NCBI GenBank assembly: GCA_012797505.1
Contig: JAAZOZ010000151.1
Location: 1-6,642, forward strand
Direction: 5' to 3'
Length of the DNA: 6,642 nt
Source of the DNA: Smithella sp.
GTDB lineage: Bacteria; Desulfobacterota; Syntrophia; Syntrophales; Smithellaceae
Part shown: positions 5,728 to 6,642 of the stretch, one piece after another
How the letters are laid out: the number at the start of each line of letters is the position of its first letter
Numbering within the stretch: position 1 is the stretch's first letter
Position numbers and translations under genes: made by a program
The notes under the pieces: model-generated
What the model was told of the DNA's origin: nothing
The model's database searches: none
The model's input: only the letters and a program-made list of their open reading frames with translations

Positions 5728-6642
5728 TCACGGGCGCAGGCGGGCGTCCGCCGGCATCCCTGCCTTGAGCTCATGGTTGGGATTGGGAATGGATACTTTC
5801 ACCAGATAGACCAGCTTGACTCTCTCTTTCTGCGTCTGGATGATTTTGGGTGTGAATTCGCCTTCCGGCGAAACAAACGAGACGGCGCCCGGATAGGTTT
5901 TGCCCGGAAACGTATCGATTGCGACATCCGCCTTCTGTCCCGGCCGAACCCGGCCGATCATCGTTTCGTCGACAAATATTTTCAAATCCACGCGATTCAG
6001 ATCGGCAATCGTGATCACTTCGCGCCCGATATTGACCGTTTCGCCCGGCTCGATATTCCGGCTGGTGACCACGCCGTCGATCGGAGATCGCAGCCTCGTG
6101 TACTCGAGCTGAATGGCCGCCTGGGACAGAGCCGCCCGGGCGACATCCACCTGTGCCGCGGCGGTGGCGATGTCGTCTCTGGCCGCGTCGATGCGGGAAA
6201 GATTGCCGCGGGCCAGAGCCAGAACGGATTCGCTTTCCGCAAGCCGCGCCCGGGCGACGTCATAGTGGAGTTTCAGCGTGTCGTACTCCTTTTCCGTGAC
6301 TACGCTTTTGCTGAACAGCTCCTCATAGCGGCGGTAATTTTTCTCGGCATCCGTCAGGGAGACCCCGGCGCTTTTTACGGCGGCCTGGGCGCGGGCGACT
6401 TCGGCCGGCAGTGTTTTTTTGCTGATTTCGAGGGCGGTTTGAAGCTGCTGCCTGGCTCTTTGCGCGCGTTCGAGGTTGGCCCGGGCCTGTTCATGACGCG
6501 ATTCATACTCCGCCCGGTCCAGTTCCGCGATCACCTGGCCTTTCCTGACGGCCTGCCCTTCCTGAACATAGACCTGCCCGACCCTGCCCGGCACCTGAAA
6601 GGAGAGCTTGGCCTGCGTGGTTTCGATGATGCCGGAATAAAA
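5728..6642 (-). CDS. HlyD/YbhG-family periplasmic adaptor, N-terminus beyond the window
   Basis: This is the membrane-fusion (adaptor) subunit of the exporter. It is expected in the periplasm, anchored at its missing N-terminus and bridging the permeases to an outer-membrane channel. The frame is open to the right edge, giving 304 residues; YbhG-type proteins are about 330, so roughly the signal/anchor region is missing. Visible domains are the first half of a biotinyl-lipoyl-like domain (about 12-42: LSFQVPGRVGQVYVQEGQAV), a long Ala/Arg/Glu-rich alpha-helical hairpin (about 43-180), the second lipoyl half (LRSPIDGVVTSRNIEPGETV, 184-203), and a beta-barrel region to the end (KAGMPADARLRP). 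A GTG at 6594 is not the start, because conserved adaptor sequence (YSGIIETTQAKLSFQ) continues upstream of it. It is the first visible gene of the operon; the promoter lies outside the window. Confidence 0.93.
   Translation of the reverse strand, partial: FYSGIIETTQAKLSFQVPGRVGQVYVQEGQAVRKGQVIAELDRAEYESRHEQARANLERAQRARQQLQTALEISKKTLPAEVARAQAAVKSAGVSLTDAEKNYRRYEELFSKSVVTEKEYDTLKLHYDVARARLAESESVLALARGNLSRIDAARDDIATAAAQVDVARAALSQAAIQLEYTRLRSPIDGVVTSRNIEPGETVNIGREVITIADLNRVDLKIFVDETMIGRVRPGQKADVAIDTFPGKTYPGAVSFVSPEGEFTPKIIQTQKERVKLVYLVKVSIPNPNHELKAGMPADARLRP

Noticed and set aside
4370..5768. Long overlapping + strand open frames (336 and 277 codons)
   Set aside because: Both are antisense to the two ABC ATPases, which carry complete Walker A, Q-loop and Walker B motifs on the - strand.

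Overview
The window looks like chromosomal DNA from a Gram-negative bacterium. It is moderately GC-rich, it carries a tripartite-type exporter with a periplasmic adaptor, and its genes are densely packed with strong GGAGG-type ribosome binding sites. The lineage cannot be fixed from sequence alone. A deltaproteobacterial (Desulfobacterota-like) origin would fit but is only a guess.

Layout: the left edge (2-205, + strand) is the 3' end of an unrecognised gene. A convergent intergenic gap (206-352) holds two inverted repeats. Everything to its right is on the - strand. In transcription order from the right edge these genes are: a HlyD/YbhG-type adaptor (5728-6642, N-terminus cut by the window), ABC ATPase 1 (4941-5714), ABC ATPase 2 (4205-4960), ABC-2 permease 1 (3075-4208) and ABC-2 permease 2 (1957-3078). 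A 171-bp gap (1786-1956) follows, carrying heptanucleotide tandem repeats and a palindrome. Last come an unrecognised 332-residue protein (787-1785) and a PaaI-type hotdog thioesterase (353-769).

The five-gene block is a YbhGFSR-like exporter. The adaptor would link an inner-membrane complex to an outer-membrane channel, which is not in the window. The two ATPases would form a heterodimer driving the two permeases. In enterobacteria the two nucleotide-binding domains are fused in one YbhF protein; here they are separate, slightly overlapping genes. Successive junctions are +13, -20, -4 (GTGA) and -4 (ATGA), so the genes are probably translationally coupled. At the last junction the Shine-Dalgarno sequence lies inside an inverted repeat.

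The most informative observation is that the two ATPases are degenerate in complementary places. ATPase 1 keeps LSGG but has Ala at the switch-histidine position. ATPase 2 keeps the His but has LPPGW for its signature. A head-to-tail dimer would therefore have one fully canonical and one doubly degenerate ATP site. The remaining points of interest are the unrecognised protein at 787-1785 and the structured DNA in the two intergenic gaps. No tRNA, rRNA, CRISPR array, insertion sequence or prophage feature was seen.
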